From positions 28,534,821 through 28,598,820 of the forward strand of contig CM069590.1 of assembly GCA_035771175.1 (NCBI GenBank): a stretch of 64,000 nucleotides of DNA, in the 5' to 3' direction. The stretch is from Paratinospora sagittata. Its lineage: Eukaryota; Streptophyta; Magnoliopsida; Ranunculales; Menispermaceae. Of the stretch, positions 63,548 to 64,000 are shown one piece after another (within the stretch, counting starts at the first letter, position 1; every line of letters starts with the position of its first letter). Under the pieces are notes generated by a model. That model did not search any database. It saw only the letters and a program-made list of their open reading frames with translations, and was not told the origin of the DNA. The position numbers and the translations under genes are program-made.

Positions 63548-64000
63548 ATCATTGTAGAATTCGAAAGCTATTGTTTGATGTGTTCTTGATGCAAAACAGG
63601 TGATGTGTTCCTCTTTGATGTGTTATCTTACCGAGACCACTTCATATACTTAGAGTTTTAAACAATGGATAGCCTCTGCAAATCTTAGCACACAAGGGAT
63701 AAAATGAAGAACTAGCTGAACATCAAGACAGATTGCAATTTTGATTCAATTCGAAGCCTTTTTTTGCAAAGGCAAGAATCATTACTTTCTTCTCTTGAAA
63801 AACTCTTCGAAAAGCTCAATCTAACTTGCAAATATCGTGCGTGTTGAATTTTTGAAAATCAGAGAATGAGTGTTTTATAAAATTTGAAGTTGAAGGTTAA
63901 AGAGCAAGAGTACTAAAAAATGATTTGAATTCAAAACATTGTTCAATCTAAAGTTTTTTGGGGGTGCGAGACAATGGGAATCATCTAGGTGTTACTAGAG
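63548..64000 (+). repeat. Monomer 75: A head, cut by the window end (453 bp)
   Basis: Head and body resemble units 68 and 70 (gcc allele, gggggtg). The copy is cut at ttactagag, about halfway, so its tail type is unknown. Confidence 0.97.

Larger units (their letters stand above)
1..64000 (+). repeat. Satellite DNA array, ~865 bp monomer, 74 full copies plus one partial
   Basis: The same ~865 bp sequence recurs head to tail in one orientation across the window, with no interruption, inversion or foreign insertion that I could see. Unit starts were set at the 'atc' after cttcgagcttg. Lengths are 864-867 bp, 840-842 bp for units with a 25 bp head deletion, and 821 bp for one unit. Copies differ mainly by shared diagnostic substitutions, so most variation is between monomer subtypes rather than private to one copy. 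The array runs off both ends. A role in centromeric or other heterochromatin is inferred from the structure only. No gene or unique stretch over 300 bases is present. Confidence 0.99.
55804..64000 (+). repeat. Right zone of the array, irregular order (units 66-75)
   Basis: From unit 66 onward there is no gaag tail and no ordinary 25 bp-deleted B head. L tails occur on A heads (68, 70, 73), and C units alternate with A units (69, 71, 74). Markers ccattacattg, tatcaaaagtg and gtctacgttc occur in units 66 and 74 and were not seen elsewhere, suggesting a block repeat about 6.9 kb apart. The pentameric order is not maintained here. Confidence 0.75.

Noticed and set aside
1..64000. CRISPR array
   Set aside because: Repeats are ~865 bp and contiguous with no unique spacers.
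1..64000. Ribosomal DNA or its intergenic spacer
   Set aside because: No rRNA-like conserved sequence appears in any unit, and the same ~865 bp unit fills the window with nothing between copies.
1..64000. Array of LTR or other transposon copies
   Set aside because: No terminal repeats, target-site duplications, primer-binding site, poly-A tails or coding remnants were seen. An origin of the monomer from a transposon fragment cannot be excluded without a search.
1..64000. tRNA or other small RNA gene within the monomer
   Set aside because: I saw no cloverleaf, A/B box pair or other recognisable RNA motif in the reference unit on either strand.
1..64000. Assembly artefact that repeats one monomer
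   Set aside because: Monomers carry many distinct, consistently ordered variants and private changes, which a simple collapse or stutter would not create. Individual near-identical blocks such as 48091-51502 still need read support.

Overview
The whole window is one uninterrupted satellite DNA array. A monomer of about 865 bp, roughly one-third G+C by eye, is repeated head to tail in one orientation from base 1 to base 64000. I placed 74 complete monomers and one partial copy (63548-64000). Both ends of the array lie outside the window. I found no gene, RNA gene, transposon, CRISPR array or unique sequence. The organism is almost certainly a eukaryote, and arrays like this usually sit in centromeric, pericentromeric or other heterochromatin. 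The monomer still carries about 17 CpGs, only mildly fewer than its base composition predicts. That fits a plant or invertebrate better than a CpG-depleted vertebrate satellite, but I do not recognise the family and cannot name a species.

Each monomer can be split into a head (first ~120 bp), a body and a tail (last ~270 bp). Heads come in three main forms. A has attgtagaattc. B has attgtcgaatcc and lacks 25 bp. C has ctttgtagaattc, tgtccctttttg and gagacaac. Tails come in four forms, named by the bases after 'gatata': L (agattaaac, with a longer T tract), gaag (agaagaaac), gaat (agaataaac) and gaaa (agaaaaaac). By my count there are 41 A, 18 B, 12 C, three mixed heads and one head with a larger deletion. 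Tails number 20 L, 24 gaag, 23 gaat, 6 gaaa and one mixed. Unit lengths are 864-867 bp, or 840-842 bp for B units, with one 821 bp unit. Every length difference I checked is explained by named small indels.

The monomers are not in random order. The best-formed pattern is a five-monomer higher-order repeat of about 4.30 kb: A1 (gaag tail), B (L tail), C, A2 (gggtag, aggttgatcg) and A3 (gtattttt, acataatg, gggatacc). It is clear at 10365-14667, 25794-30095 and 30096-34396, and in altered form at 34397-40401. Between these lie shortened or expanded versions made by fusion monomers (A2/A1, B/A1, B/A3, B/C) and by block copies. Block copies range from two monomers (41-42 as 43-44; 57-58 as 59-60) to blocks spaced 4.3, 6.0, 6.8 and 7.7 kb apart. 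The first ~10.3 kb and the last ~8.2 kb are less regular and use different variant combinations from the centre.

The array therefore records repeated unequal exchange and short-repeat slippage acting on a few monomer types. The most informative points are the pentameric order, the stepwise 25/40 bp deletions between copies of tgatgtgtt, the recent dimer duplications, and a ~20 bp sub-periodicity hidden in the monomer's A+T-rich tail.
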